DNA of 64,000 nucleotides. It comes from Zoroaster sp. YZ-2022. Its lineage: Eukaryota; Echinodermata; Asteroidea; Forcipulatida; Zoroasteridae. Made by a program: the position numbers and the translations under genes. The DNA lies in the NCBI GenBank assembly GCA_029582265.1, contig CM055817.1, positions 28,514,258 to 28,578,257 on the forward strand. Direction: 5' to 3'. Positions 1-11,040 of the stretch are shown here, in pieces. Below the pieces are notes generated by a model. It did no database searches. It had not been told where the DNA came from and was given only the letters and a program-made list of their open reading frames with translations. Numbering within the stretch: the stretch's first letter is position 1; every line of letters begins with the position of its first letter.

Positions 1-1818
1 CATTTCTTGGTGTTTGGGTTGGTTTTGGTAAAAAGTCGGAAAGTAAATCATTTTAAAGTCGTTGATGTAACACTTTCGGCATTTGGAACTGATTTCATCG
101 TCCACGGATGATATCCATGAACGGATAAAGAAGAAAATAAAACAAATTAATCAAATTAGTGCGGTCATGTTCATGGCGTATCTTGAACTCAGAACCTTCG
201 GATTAGCAGTGAGAGGATTTCACCACTGGAGCACCGAGCTTCCATAAAGCGTAGTAAATCCAGTTGATAATTGTGCCATGTTACGTCAGTCAGTAAGTGT
301 AATAAAAACACCTTTTCGAAACGTATTTCTTGCCGTGGAACGGATAAAAAAGAAAATAATGAAGAGCAATAAAATTAGTCATGTTCACGGCGGATCACGA
401 ACTCATCACATTATAATTAACAGTCAGACGCAATAACCACTGGACCACCGATTCCTTAACGTGTGCTAGTAAATCCGATCAATTACTGTGCCAAGTTACA
501 ACTCTGAACGTCAGTGAGTTATAGTACTGTTACATTTCCATTGTTTTAACCCATTAAAAAGGAATGGATTGACGTTTTTTTTAATGAATTTTAGGTGCAT
601 CTACCTATCATAATAAATTGTTGTACCAAGTTACAAGTCTGAACCTCATTTCGTTAGGGAGTTATAGGGCTGTTTCATTTTGATGGTTTTTGTCCATAAT
701 AACGGAACAAATGAAGTTTGTATGGATTTTATAATTATATCTACATATCGGGACAAATATTTATGCAAAAGTACAAGTCACTAAATCATTTTGTTCGGGA
801 GTTATAGGGCTTTAAAATTGTTTCTATTGTTTTAGCCCATGATAGCGGAATCAGTCACGCTTCAATGACTTTTTTATGACTTGAGATACATCATCATATC
901 AAGACTAATGTTTTTGCTCCATAGTACAAGTCTGTAAATCCATTCGTTTGGGAGTTATTGGGCTTTGAATTTTGCCAATGTTTTTAGCCCATTAAACTGG
1001 AACCGATAGATTTTTAAAAATCAATTTAAGGTACATATACATATCATAATTAATGTTTTTACCAAGTTACAAGTCTGCACATCATTTCATTAGGGAGTTA
1101 TACGGCTTTTTAAATTTCATTGTTTTTGCCCATAATAGCGAAACTGATTAAGTTTGTATGGATTTTATGGTTTTAAATATATTTACATATCGGGACATAT
1201 GTTTGTGCAAAATTACAAGTCTCTACGCTATTCCATTTGGATGTTATTGTAGTTTTTACATTTCCATTGTTTAGCCCATTAAACCGGAACGGATGGATTT
1301 TTAAATTAATTTTGGGTACATATCATAGAAATGTTTGTACCAAGTTACAAGTCTGAACATCATTTCGTTTGGGAGTTATTGGGCTTTGAAGTTTCCATTG
1401 TTTTAGCCCGTAATAGCGGAACTGATTAAGTAAGAATATTTGTACAAAAAGTATCTAATGCCATTCAATTTGGGAGTTACGGTGGTTTTTACATTTCCAT
1501 TGTTTTAGCCTATTAAACCGGAACGGGTAGGATCAGTTTTATTATTTTTTTAAATGAATTTTAGGTAATCTACATATCATAACAAAATGTTTGTACCAAG
1601 TTAGAAGTCTGTACAGTGTTTCTTTCGGGAGTTATTGGCCTGTCAACTTTCCATTGTTTTAGCCCATAGAGCTGGAACTGATGATGTTTTTATGATTTTT
1701 AAGGTTTTAGAGACATCTACATATTAAGACCAATGTTTGTGCGAATTTCCAAGTTGATACATTGGTCCGTTCAATGAGTAAATTCCCGAGAAAGTTATGG
1801 AGGAAATAATAATGATGA

Positions 1819-1819
<1 letters not shown>

Positions 1820-1866
<47 letters not shown>
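1820..1866. repeat. (ACG)n microsatellite
   Basis: A pure ACG trinucleotide run of about 15 copies follows 'aataataatgatgatg'. Poly-Val/Ser/Asp reading frames across it are artefacts of the repeat. Confidence 0.95.
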
Positions 1867-1881
1867 AAAACCAAAAACAAG

Positions 1882-1908
1882 AGGTGTTTGGGTTGTACAC
1901 AAACACCT
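1882..1908 (+). repeat. Terminal stem-loop (AGGTGTTTG/CAAACACCT)
   Basis: A perfect 9-bp stem with a 9-nt loop, followed by 'AATATAATAA'. It closes the repeat array after a microsatellite and an A-rich stretch. The same arrangement (microsatellite, A-rich stretch, stem-loop, TAATA) with different stem sequences is found at 27657-27684 and 46181-46210. Confidence 0.75.
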
Positions 1909-2609
1909 AATATAATAACACAAATGAGCTATGGATTGCGCAAGGCGAGCGCTAACTAAGGAGGGTGGTAGAGTATATGGTGCTGTGGGCATGCAATGTG
2001 CGCACGAGCTGAGGTCAGTTGCTGGTTGGATCTCGTCTGAGACGGACGTGCAAGTGCTTGCTCCAGTACAGGAGGCTACAGTAAGTGTGCGCTACCTCGA
2101 ATCAAGCATGGGCCACTGAAAGGATTAGCCGGGAATACAGGGTGGGACCACGGTGTGAAACCAAGTGAGGAACTAGGGATTAGTTTCTGGTCCGTAAAGG
2201 CACTCGTAGCTTGGAGGATGCAAGCAGGGATCAGAGGCTACAAGCAGGGAGAATCCAAGCCGGGAGGGCACACCAGTAGCTGGGAAGCTAGTTGGGGCAA
2301 ATTAGAATAGCGCTAAGTATTTATGTTGCGTGAGAGGCTGGGGAATGAGGGTACTGGGTTAATTAACTTATAGGCAAACACACAGAGGTTCTCGCGTAAA
2401 ATAAAACAGGCTACATCATAATTTCTTATACACTTTTTTCCTGTCCATGGTCTGTCCTGTCTGCCCCCGCGAAGGTGAGAAAGTCGTGTGCATTTGGCGG
2501 CACATTTCCGCCCAACGGGCACTACATCACCGGTCTTGGGAGTACTGCACTCAACTGGGTGACCACTGGTGAATAATCAGTCCGAGGTATTTGGTACATC
2601 CATCACAAA

Positions 2610-2627
2610 TGGTGTCAGAAGTGGGAT
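2610..2627 (+). other. Primer-binding site, tRNA-Leu-like
   Basis: TGGTGTCAGAAGTGGGAT resembles the complement of the 3' end of a tRNA-Leu (recalled as TGGTGTCAGGAGTGGGAT), with one difference. It lies two bases 3' of the LTR-terminal CA. Confidence 0.65.
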
Positions 2628-2929
2628 GAATGCCCTCGACTTAACACTGGACAACATAATCTAACAAAATAAAAAAGGGACAGCTCAGTAGCCTCAACTA
2701 TGGACAATGACACAAAAGAGATCGACGCCGCTACAAACCATGATAGTGCTGATTTTGAAGAGGTTCATTTCCTACGAATGGAGATGCAAGTAAAAGAAGA
2801 TCAATAACAGCGTTCATTCCAGCAGAACGAGAGCTGAACCTAAGAGTTAAGGTTCTCAAACAACAGCTAGACTAGGAGCCAAAGGACAGGAAGGGAGGCT
2901 AACTTCTGATGATGGACGTAGATCAATAG

Positions 2930-4020
2930 ATGAAGGAGACTCAACAGATAAACTCAGAGTGGAGTCTGGGTGCCTCAAGCCTTATGACTCCTTATACCTG
3001 GTACTCCGGCACCAGTTACTGTTGGTGGTCCTTACACCCCTCCTGCAGGAATATTGTGATTGAGGAGGATACAAAACCTCTAACGGAGGACTCCCCTGTG
3101 CGTGAGGAAGGAACTGCTGAGGATAGTGAAAAAGAAACAAAGGTCACTAAAGCCTCCGAGGATGTTCCTGGAAACCTCAGGAAACAGGACTCTATTGGAA
3201 ACAAGCAACAAATTGCAGAAAAATTAATGGGGTCGGAACAACCCCGGATTGTACCAGACCAATTAAAAGGGAAGGAGCCCTGGAAAAACTACTGGGAACA
3301 CTTTGAATCCTGCAAAATCGCCATTGCTTTGGACGACGAGGAGGCGGCTGCATTTCTCGCGGCGAGCCTCCAGAACCAGGCACAAAAGGTGCTACTTAAT
3401 CGAGGAGAGGATGGAAAAAGAAAAACATATAGGGACTCAGACAGAAGGTGGAGAACTTCTTAATGTAGTTGAGGAATCGCAGGCAAGGTGCGAAAGAGAA
3501 CATTCAGGAGATGAGTCAGGCGATCAGTGAACTGACAGCATTAGCATAGCCAGAGTTTTCAGAGACCGGCATGCGCGAGGTAATTTTTCAGATGCGATTG
3601 CTAGCCAGTCCGTCAATTTTAGAGGAAGCTATCAGGGCAGCATTGGCTACAGAAAATTTCGAAATGATAGAGGCTCAGAGGACAGGTAATGAACGTGAAA
3701 GGAAGAAATGCAGGACGTAGGATTTGGATGAACAGATCCATAACACTGTGTCTTCACTTTGGTAGAAGAGGAAATGTCCACTGGACATCGACAGCCACAG
3801 TCCAGGCCGGAGGCTACTTCGCTGAAAAGAAAACGTGACACAAGGACATACTGTTCTCGGCCAAAGCGTTTGGCAACCCCAGACAATATCTATTTTAGTT
3901 GCCAAGGACGAGGTCACGTTGCATGCCCTGCCAAAAGGAGAGGACAGCAGGGAAACGAGCCACAGCCCACCCTGGGACCCGATGAAGAAATGCTCACCCT
4001 TATAAAAAATATTATAATTT
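2930..4020 (+). pseudogene. Gag remnant of the Gypsy-type element
   Basis: The 2930-3463 frame ends in a stretch typical of Gypsy Gag capsids: 'PWKNYWEHFESCK' then 'DDEEAAAFLAASLQNQAQKVL', matching the common pattern P-W-x-x-Y-x-x-H-F followed by L-A-x-S-L-x-x-x-A. A second frame (3759-4028) holds a degenerate CCHC zinc knuckle, 'YFSCQGRGHVACPAKRR', in which the first Cys is Tyr and the spacing before the last Cys is shortened. The frame shifts between these blocks and contains stops, so no functional Gag can be made. The N-terminal part (about 2700-2930) is also broken. Confidence 0.65.
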
Positions 4021-4759
4021 TATTATGATTAATTACAACAGTTTTATATTAGTTTTATTGTAGTTTTCTTATAGTGTTAGGGACTCAAAACCCAATCCAC
4101 ATGTCGGTCTGGGTGAGACTAGAATCTGGGTCGCAGAGGTGGAAGGCGAGCCCTCTCCCATTATATATAATGCTCCGAAGTATTTTGCTGATACCCATCA
4201 ACCCAAACAACTATAAAATTGTGTGCCCGACAATACAGGAGTGAACTCTTCATGGACATTGCTATTTGTCTAGCGGTCACAAAATACAAAGAGGTTCTAG
4301 AAAATATGTACTCACTTTCATGATATAGTTCCTGTAGATTCAAACTCAATTAAATGTAAAAATGTAAAAGCAGACTTCACGATTAGTATTTCAAGATTAT
4401 GGGAATTTCACACACCAAGTATACATGTATCTATGGAAGCTGTTCTACAATAGCTAGATATCCTTGCAAGTATTTTCTTGAGGTAGTTTAAGCATTTCAG
4501 ACGGGTGAGAACATTTTGCCAATGTATATTTATAGGTGGCACTAAAAAATAAAAAGTCCTCCTATGTGGCACGGTGGATTACCGGGATTTTGGCGGCCAT
4601 TTTGAAAAAGCTCCCTTTATGTACGTTTTAAACCGTTGTGTTCTTTGAAATTTCGTTTGCAGAAGAAAATAAATTGTTATCAGCCCAGCACGGATATATA
4701 TTATGCCAATTTAACACTTGTTATTTCATTTCCCATTCAATTAAAAGGATATTGATTAG
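4021..4759. other. Non-coding, upstream of the LRR exon
   Basis: AT-rich sequence with no convincing ORF, splice-bounded exon or repeat structure. It is presumably intron of the receptor gene, whose earlier exons lie outside the window or were not recognised. Confidence 0.5.
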
Positions 4760-4834
4760 AGGTAGCACACCCACCGATGCTGCAGTAAATGTCGATTCTT
4801 ACGGACTTTACGACCTTCAGAGCCTAAAAGAACT
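4760..4834 (+). CDS. LRR exon of an LGR-type receptor (penultimate exon)
   Basis: The exon ends at a good donor (aact|gtaagt). It encodes a leucine-rich-repeat end, 'SYGLYDLQSLKEL', that leads directly into the cysteine-rich hinge in the next exon. Its length is about 72-75 nt, the usual size of a single-LRR exon in LGR genes. The acceptor is uncertain (gattag|agg at 4760; ctgcag at 4785 is an alternative). It ends in phase 2 and the 7TM exon starts in phase 2, so the splice reads 'LKELYVDDYRLCC', the form expected at an LRR-to-hinge junction of the relaxin-receptor/GRL101 branch. No further LRR exons were recognised upstream. Confidence 0.65.
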
Positions 4835-5426
4835 GTAAGTAAAAGACAAAATTGTGTGTTATTTAGTTCAGCTGCTAAGCAAAAAAAAAATGCACGAAAT
4901 TTGCCATGGAGGTGTAGAATGGACTAAATATCATTTTTAGAGTTGGGCCCATCTTGGGTCTCACCTATTTTGGGGCGGAGCTACATTTGCATAAAGATTT
5001 CAGTTAAGAAAATACACAAAATCAGGTTGCTAAAGTGGCAGATTTTATTTTGACCCCCCACTTTAAAAAAATGTAACCCCGCCCATAAAATGGGCAAAAA
5101 TTTACATATATTCATTTTAAAAGGAGCTGTCTACTTTCACTTTGTCATTCAGTCAAAAACATGTGCAAAGTCATACTTACATGGGTCAGAATGTCCATTT
5201 TGGGGGTTCCCCTCCCCACTTTCGAAAACATGGCCCCGCCCCAAAAATGGGCACGATCCGAGATGGGTCCAAATCCCAAATTGATATTTGCGATATTTGG
5301 GGTTAATATAGTCACTGTGAGAAGTTTCATACTCTTACCACAAAGTGCACAATTTGTCCCCCATATGGTTTTTAGAAGCTGGACTAGTTTATATGAATGC
5401 TGACACACAAATTTGCTTTATTTTAG
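4835..5426 (+). other. Intron between LRR and 7TM exons, with inverted repeat pieces
   Basis: 592-bp phase-2 intron (gtaagt...ttttag). It holds related blocks near 4944-4985 and 5225-5280 ('gggcccatcttgggtc' against 'gagatgggtccaaatc', each near a 'ccccgcccc/ggggcggag' run) in opposite orientation, probably a small foldback insertion. Confidence 0.6.
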
Positions 5427-6612
5427 ATATGTTGATGACTACCGTCTTTGCTGTGACTTCATTTCAGCATTAGATGATTTTGATGTTTCGAACTGCCATA
5501 CAACTGAATTGCAGCCTCCTTTAAGTCTCTGCGGTAATTTGATGCAAAATCCATTCCTGCAGGCGTCGATGTGGATTCTTGGATTAAGTGCTCTCTTCGG
5601 GAACATCGTTGTTATAGTTATGAGGCGAAGGCAAAGTGACGGGCAAGGCGAGAAAAAGACACACTCTTTCTTGGTGCTTCATCTGGCTTTATCTGATTTG
5701 ATGATGGGCGTGTATATGTTGATTATAGCGGGCGCTGATGTTTACTACGGTAAGGACTACGCACTCCAGGCAATCGTTTGGCGGTCTAGCGTGTTGTGCA
5801 AGATTGCTGGGGTGTTGTCGGTTCTTTCCAGTGAGGCGTCTGTGTTTTTGGTCACCATTATCAGTCTCGACTGTTTCACCAGCATTGTGTTCCCCTTTAG
5901 TAAGATTAGACTGAGGGAAAAATCATGCACAATTATTGTATCCATTATGTGGGTGGTTGCCCTGTGTCTCAGTATTGGCCCAACCGTCTCTGTACAATCT
6001 GATTCAAAGGTGTACGGACTTTCTGATGTGTGCATTGGGCTCCCCTTGATAACCAAACCGACACATTCCAGTATTGTAAAGAACCCAATTGATGGGAGTG
6101 ACTCATCAATTTGGATAGAAATCGCAGAGGGAAAACAACCTGCTTGGATCTATTCCATCGTCCTGTTTATTGGCGTTAACATGTTATGCTTCCTCGTCGT
6201 GTTATTTTGTTATGTCGCTATTTTCGTGAAGGCAAAGCGTGTATCAAGTAAGGTCAGGGTGTCAGCTCATCGCAAGCGAGAATTGAAGATGGCGGTTAAA
6301 ATGGCCCTAATAGTCGGTACGGACTTTGCATGCTGGATGCCTGTCATCATCATGGGGATTCTCTCCCAGACAGGGACGGTGGTTATTGGCCCGGATATGT
6401 ACTCCTGGATTGTTGTGTTAATCCTACCTATCAACTCGTCTCTAAATCCGTATCTGTATACGTTATACACCAAGATTAGTGCACGCCGTCAAGCCAAGAA
6501 ATCTCAACAACAAAATTCAAAATGCATGACTGAGATGAAAACTACATCCATTGAAACTCTTAACTACGGAAGCCGGATAGTGCCAAGGAAAATATTTTTC
6601 ATGAGTGCGTGA
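5427..6612 (+). CDS. LGR-type G-protein-coupled receptor, hinge + 7TM exon
   Basis: Last exon of a rhodopsin-family receptor of the leucine-rich-repeat class (relaxin receptor/GRL101-like). It starts after ttttag in phase 2; the first ATG-like codon nearby is intronic. The order is: hinge 'YVDDYRLCCD'; TM1 with 'FGNIVVIV'; TM2 'LALSDLMMGVYM', an LGR hallmark; TM3; TM4; TM5 'GVNMLCF'; TM6 'TDFACWMPVIIMGIL'; TM7 'NSSLNPYLYTLYT' with NPxxY. The DRY-box Arg is replaced by Cys ('SLDCFTSIVFPF', codon TGT at 5872-5874). The receptor should sit in the plasma membrane with an N-terminal LRR ectodomain. From 6565 the reading frame runs into a foldback transposon: the final 15 residues (YGSRIVPRKIFFMSA) and the stop at 6610-6612 are transposon sequence. 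Confidence 0.88.
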
Positions 6613-6630
6613 ATATATTTTTTTGTACCA

Positions 6631-7072
6631 TTTATCTGGCGGCCGCCACTTAATTATCTGGCGGCCGCCACTTAATTATCTGGCGGCCGCCACTTATCTG
6701 GCGGCCGCCGCTTAATTATCTGGCGGCCGCCGCCACTATCTGGCGGCCGCCACTTATTATCTGGCGGCCGCCACTATCTGGCGGCCGCCACTTGGTATCT
6801 GGCGGCCGCCACTTATTATCTGGCGGCCGCCACTTAATTATCTGGCGGCCGCCACTTAATTATCTGGCGGCCGCCACTTATTATCTGGCGGCCGCCACTT
6901 AATTATCTGCCGGCCGCCACTTAATTATCTGGCGGCCGCCACTTAATTATCTGGCGGCCGCCGGTATCTGGCGGCCGCCGCCATTATCTGGCGGCCGCCG
7001 CCGGTATCTGGCGGCCGCCAGATAATTAAGGCAACCGCCAGATAATATTATCTGGCGGCCGCCACATAATTA
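6631..7072. repeat. NotI-type palindromic minisatellite, left arm
   Basis: About 20 units of 18-23 bp, each with the palindromic core TGGCGGCCGCCA, separated by short AT spacers (ttaat, ttatta, ggta). Unit 'ctgccggccgcc' near 6908 and 'ggcaaccgcc' near 7030 are decayed. Every intact unit contains a NotI site and several CpGs. Confidence 0.95.
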
Positions 7073-7181
7073 TCTGTACTACACGTTCTTTATTTATTTC
7101 GCGGGTTTAGAGTGCGCGCGCGCGTGTGGGGTTTCTTGTCTATTGATGGCCTCCGTGCACTTTCAGCTTATATTCAGAATG

Positions 7182-7321
7182 ACGACACAGCCTCTTTAAG
7201 TAACATTCCAGAAAAAGTACCAGACAAAGTTTGAGTTATGATACTTAACACTTGAGATAATGCTGTAAAGGTTACAATAGAAACAACAATAAATATGTAT
7301 AAACATGTGTATAAAAGGCGT
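7182..7321. other. Inner non-repeated part of the foldback, left side
   Basis: 140 bp between the inner end of the left inverted repeat and the 3' tail of the nested retrotransposon. Nothing recognisable. Confidence 0.5.
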
Positions 7322-7490
7322 AGTTAGTAATAATAATAATAGCATTTATATATAGCGCTCTTACACGACTGAAAGGTATCACAGCGCTTTTACAAAAATG
7401 GATCAACTTAATAATTTCTTAAATTAACAGTGAATAAAATGAGATGTAATTCTTAAATTAACTGTGAATAAAATGAGATGTACAACAAAG

Positions 7491-9145
7491 CTAAAATAAA
7501 TGAGTCTTAAGTTTACTTTTAAACATCTGAAGTTCACTAGTATGACGAATATCTGATGGGAGATTGTTCCACAGATTTGGCGCAGAAGCAAAGAAACCCT
7601 TATTTGCAGAACAAAGATGAGTGCGGGGTTTAGAGAGCATCTTTTGGTCAGAACTAGAGCGAAGTCCACTACGGTTAGGTTGGTATAGCGAGATAAGCTC
7701 GCATAGATAAGATGGTGCATTATTAGAAAGGCAATTAAAAGTAATAGTCATAATTTTAAAATCGATACGTTTTTGTACAGGTAGCCAATGAAGCTGTTGG
7801 AGGAGCGGAGATACATGGTCAGACTTTTTTGTCTTGAATATGAGTTTAGCAGCCCTATTTTGAAGTCGCTGAAGTCTTTTAATTTCTTTGGCTGATGAAC
7901 CTATGAGAAGTGAGTTAGCGTAGTCAAGTCGAGCAGTTACTAAAGTACGGACTGCATGGTGGCATGTGGTATCATCAATGAACATTCTGATACGTGATAA
8001 ATTACGAAGATGAAAATTAACAGACTTACAAATTGATGATACATGATGGGACATGTTCATTGCACTATCAAATTCTACTCCAAGATTCCTTATAGTTTTG
8101 GATGGTTTGATAATAGTTTTACCTATGGTAAAAGAGATATCTGAAAACTTATGCAAAATGTTGGGATTGGCAGCAATAAAAAATTCGGTTTTGTCATCAT
8201 TAAGGAGTAGCATATTTTTAGACATCCATGATTTGATTTCCGAAATGCATTTAGATAAAGTGGAAATTGCGCGATCTGATTCACCAGGTATTCGGGGATC
8301 AACTGAGTGTCATCTGCATAAAAATGGGCTTTGATACCAGGGTAGCGTGTGATGATATCATACATAGGTTGAGTATAAAGAAGGAACATCTGAGGTCCGA
8401 CACATGAGCCTTGGGGCAAACCGTGAAGAAGAACCTTAGGATCAGAATATTCATTGGCGATCCTAACTCTACATGTTCGATTATTAAGGTAGGATTTGAA
8501 CCAGGCAATAACGTTATTCTTGAAACCAAATACATGTGATAATCTATGTAACAAAACATCATAATCAATTGTGTCAAAGCAGCAGACAGATCCAACAACA
8601 CCACGAAAACAGCCTGCCGATTGTCAAAAGCTTGGATGATGTCACTCTTGACTTTCAACAGGGCTGTCTCCGTGCTGTGATTGGGTCTGTAAGCAGATTG
8701 GACCTTACAATACAAGTCATTACTACTGATATAATCTGATATTTGCAACAAAACAGCTTTCTCAATAAATTTAGAAAGAAAAGCAGTATTGGAAACGGGC
8801 CTGTAATTCTTTAAGGTATCCTTATCCAGGGTGGGCTTCTTCAACAATGGGGTAACCACCGCATCCTTGAGTACTGTGGGGAAGGTCCCTGTGGACAATG
8901 ACATGTTAGCTATAGAAGTAAATATGGGCAGGAGTGTGGTCAAGTTGTGTTTAACGAGCCAAGTGGGGAGAGGATCCAACGTGCAGGATTTATTAGGAGA
9001 TTTCTTAATTATTTTCGAAATTCCAGCTTCGTTAATTGTTCTAAATTCACTTATTTCAGGAGCAATTGCATTATGGGGAGGTGGGGTATAATCTGTCTGG
9101 GATTGAGTTAATTGTTTTCCGGATTTTTAAAATTTTTTCTTCAAA
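7491..9145 (-). pseudogene. Reverse transcriptase part of the CR1/L2-like element (frameshifted)
   Basis: RT motifs are spread over three frames. 8979-8299 has 'NYRPVSNTAFLSKFIEK' and 'QSAYRPNHSTETALLKV'. 8554-8123 has 'LHGLPQGSCVGPQMF' and the catalytic 'FYADDTQL'. 8225-7491 has the thumb/connection region 'RNLGVEFDSAMNMSHHV', 'LDYANSLL', 'LQRLQNRAAKL' and 'LLQQLHWLPVQKRI'. The first aspartate motif (usually LDLSAAFDTIDH) is broken by a frameshift near 8560-8575. At least two frameshifts make this a dead copy. It belongs to the CR1/L2 branch of the Jockey superfamily, in which RT follows an apurinic-type endonuclease. Confidence 0.85.
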
Positions 9146-10918
9146 TTAATTACTAAAATTTTCGAAAAGATTTTTGAATGAAATGGTACATGGAAGTGGT
9201 GAAACCTTTCGGTTGAGCAGAGTATTTAAAGTTTTGAAAACAATTTTAGTATTGGCAGTGGATAGCTGCTCAGTGTGTCTAGATTTAACAGAATGTACAA
9301 GTTTCGAAAATCGGTGAACTTCATCCAGATAAAGATTATGTGGGTTATTACTTTTCTTCCATTTTCTTTCAAGTTTGCGTCGATTGCGCCTAGCAAGATG
9401 TATATCAATAGTATACCAAACGGGTTGAGGTTTAAACTTATGTTTACGTTGCGTAAGTGGACAGTGATTGTTCAATACATAAATTACATTAGAATGATAA
9501 CATTTTACTTGGTCATCAAGAGAGGCATCATAGGGAAAACAATTGAAAGAAAGTTTGAGGTCTCTAGCAAAAGCTTGATGATCAATGTTACGATAATCCC
9601 TGGAGTTTGAAGTGATCAACGCGGTGTTGACTGGTTTAGAAAACCTAATGGTACAGTTTACTACGAAATGATCCGAGTTCAAAATGTTCAAAACTTCACT
9701 GTCGAGAACAAGTGAGTCATCCGGGTTTGAGATGAGAAGATCGAGTGTATGGCCGTGTTTTTGTGTAGGTTCAGTTATATGTTGGTGTAGACCAGCATCA
9801 TTGAGAGATGTCAGGAAATGCGATGTGTCTGATTTCACCGCCGTATCAACGTGAATGTTAAAATCGCCGAGAAGTAACAGCTTACTGGGTAGGGGTGACA
9901 CTACATCTAGGAGATCGTCAAATTCGTTTAGGAAATCTGAAGTTTTCAGATGGTTCTTGGGTGAGGGAGGCGGGCGGTACACGACGACGAAGAAAACACA
10001 TTTAAAAGGGTCGGTTATGCATGCATATTCAAAGGTGGTCGAAATGCTGATTTTGGCGAGTGAGAGATTTAGAGCTGTTCTGAAAATTACTGCAACACCA
10101 CCATGGCAATCTCCGTTACGGGGAACATTAACAAACGTAAATCCAGGAGGTGTACATTCAGATATAATGACGGGATCGTTGCTAGACAGCCATGTCTCCA
10201 CAATGAACATAACATCGATATTCTTATCCATAATGTGTTCACATAAGATAACCGATTTGTTACTTAGAGAGTGTGCATTCCAGGAGCTGACGTTAAGTTT
10301 ATCCAATTCTTCACGATGTAATTGTGCCAGGTTAGATATGTTAGCTGTTCTGGGATCTCTGTGTATACCGAGAGTCCGAGTGTTTGTAGTAATGTTAACA
10401 GGTATAGAACAAGGTGAGCTAGTAGGACTGGAAGGCAAAGAATTGTCGCTTTTTTGCCATAATTTACGCCGACCTCCTCGCTTTCCTCTGGTTTTTGAAT
10501 GAACATATTTTTGACGAACACTTATTCCGAGGGTCTTAATTGTTCTCCAGACTTCATTATTAAGCCGGGGCAGTGATTGAAGGGTGCAGTTTCTGAAGGG
10601 ATTAAGGGAGATAAATTGGTCAGCATTATAGACAAACTTGTTATCAAGGGTGACGTCGCTGTTTACAGTAGGGCCAGGGTTAGCATGGACATCTCCATAT
10701 ACCAAAATATCAATTTGGAAAGATGCCATTGAGCCTCCATAGTAGGCAATGCGAGTTCCAAGGTATTTAAGCCTATGAAATTGTGCACTGATACCTATAT
10801 GTTTACACTGATGGTAGTAGTAGCATGTACATGTAGGATTATCTGCCAGGTCGAACAGACAAATTGATGAGCCCACAAAGGCCAGCAAAATAAGAAACAC
10901 TCCCTGCTGAGTGGCCAT
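9146..10918 (-). CDS. Endonuclease (EEP) part of the CR1/L2-like ORF2, with N-terminal 2A-like motif
   Basis: 590-codon open frame. Residues 7-23 are hydrophobic (GVFLILLAFVGSSICLF), like a signal peptide. Residues 75-83 read GDVHANPGP (bases 10670-10696), a 2A-like ribosome-skipping motif with His in place of the usual Glu. The endonuclease/exonuclease/phosphatase domain runs from about residue 208 ('SSWNAHSLSNKS') through 'ETWL', 'VYRPP', 'LLGDFNIH', 'HTLDLLIS' and 'SDHF'. The C-terminal part links to RT, which lies in other frames. It would nick target DNA for target-primed reverse transcription. The start at 10918 is the first ATG; a separate ORF1 was not found. Confidence 0.85.
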   Translation of the reverse strand: MATQQGVFLILLAFVGSSICLFDLADNPTCTCYYYHQCKHIGISAQFHRLKYLGTRIAYYGGSMASFQIDILVYGDVHANPGPTVNSDVTLDNKFVYNADQFISLNPFRNCTLQSLPRLNNEVWRTIKTLGISVRQKYVHSKTRGKRGGRRKLWQKSDNSLPSSPTSSPCSIPVNITTNTRTLGIHRDPRTANISNLAQLHREELDKLNVSSWNAHSLSNKSVILCEHIMDKNIDVMFIVETWLSSNDPVIISECTPPGFTFVNVPRNGDCHGGVAVIFRTALNLSLAKISISTTFEYACITDPFKCVFFVVVYRPPPSPKNHLKTSDFLNEFDDLLDVVSPLPSKLLLLGDFNIHVDTAVKSDTSHFLTSLNDAGLHQHITEPTQKHGHTLDLLISNPDDSLVLDSEVLNILNSDHFVVNCTIRFSKPVNTALITSNSRDYRNIDHQAFARDLKLSFNCFPYDASLDDQVKCYHSNVIYVLNNHCPLTQRKHKFKPQPVWYTIDIHLARRNRRKLERKWKKSNNPHNLYLDEVHRFSKLVHSVKSRHTEQLSTANTKIVFKTLNTLLNRKVSPLPCTISFKNLFENFSN

Positions 10919-11040
10919 TGTGTATTCTCCAAGAGTTTCAGTTCTGATGAATAGGTATCCTTGAGTGTGTTTAGCTGTGTTACATAATAAGATAAATCCC
11001 AGGCTGTGATTAGTATATAATATGGATGTTAAAGGTAAAT

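Larger units (their letters stand above)
1..1909. repeat. Left arm of a long inverted repeat; tandem ~140 bp units
   Basis: From about 500 onward the sequence is a chain of diverged units about 130-150 bp long. Each carries a 'gttacaagtctg'-like block followed by 'ggagttatagggc' and 'cattgttttagccca'; anchors recur near 502, 633, 771, 923, 1067, 1215, 1347 and 1604. The first ~480 bp hold two tRNA-like modules on the minus strand (near 180-245 and 400-460). The arm returns in reverse complement at 13111-14240 and 15787-16041; position 13111 pairs with about 1447 and position 16041 with about 1. The array runs into an (ACG)n tract and ends at a stem-loop near 1908. The left limit is cut by the window edge. 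Confidence 0.85.
1925..4020 (+). mobile_element. Degenerate 5' end of a Gypsy-type LTR retrotransposon
   Basis: A primer-binding site at 2610-2627 lies two bases after a sequence ending in CA (2607), as expected at the end of a 5' LTR. The upstream ~680 bp (about 1925-2607) is the presumed LTR, whose left edge I could not fix. Downstream are remnants of gag. No pol or 3' LTR is visible; similarity fades near 4020, so only the 5' third survives. Reading frames are broken in several places. Confidence 0.65.
7322..11040 (-). mobile_element. CR1/L2-like non-LTR retrotransposon nested in the foldback
   Basis: Minus-strand element. The 3' end is the AT-rich tail at 7326-7345 (reads ...gctattattattatta on the minus strand), preceded by 'agcgctatatataaatg', the type of 3' end seen in L2 elements. 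The 5' part carries an endonuclease ORF (10918-9146), and the reverse transcriptase follows in three frames (8979-7491). The 5' limit is uncertain (about 11040). Polarity is opposite to the GPCR gene. Confidence 0.85.

Noticed and set aside
6637..7072. CRISPR-like array
   Set aside because: Units are palindromic with spacers of 3-8 AT bases only, in an animal genome; it is a minisatellite.
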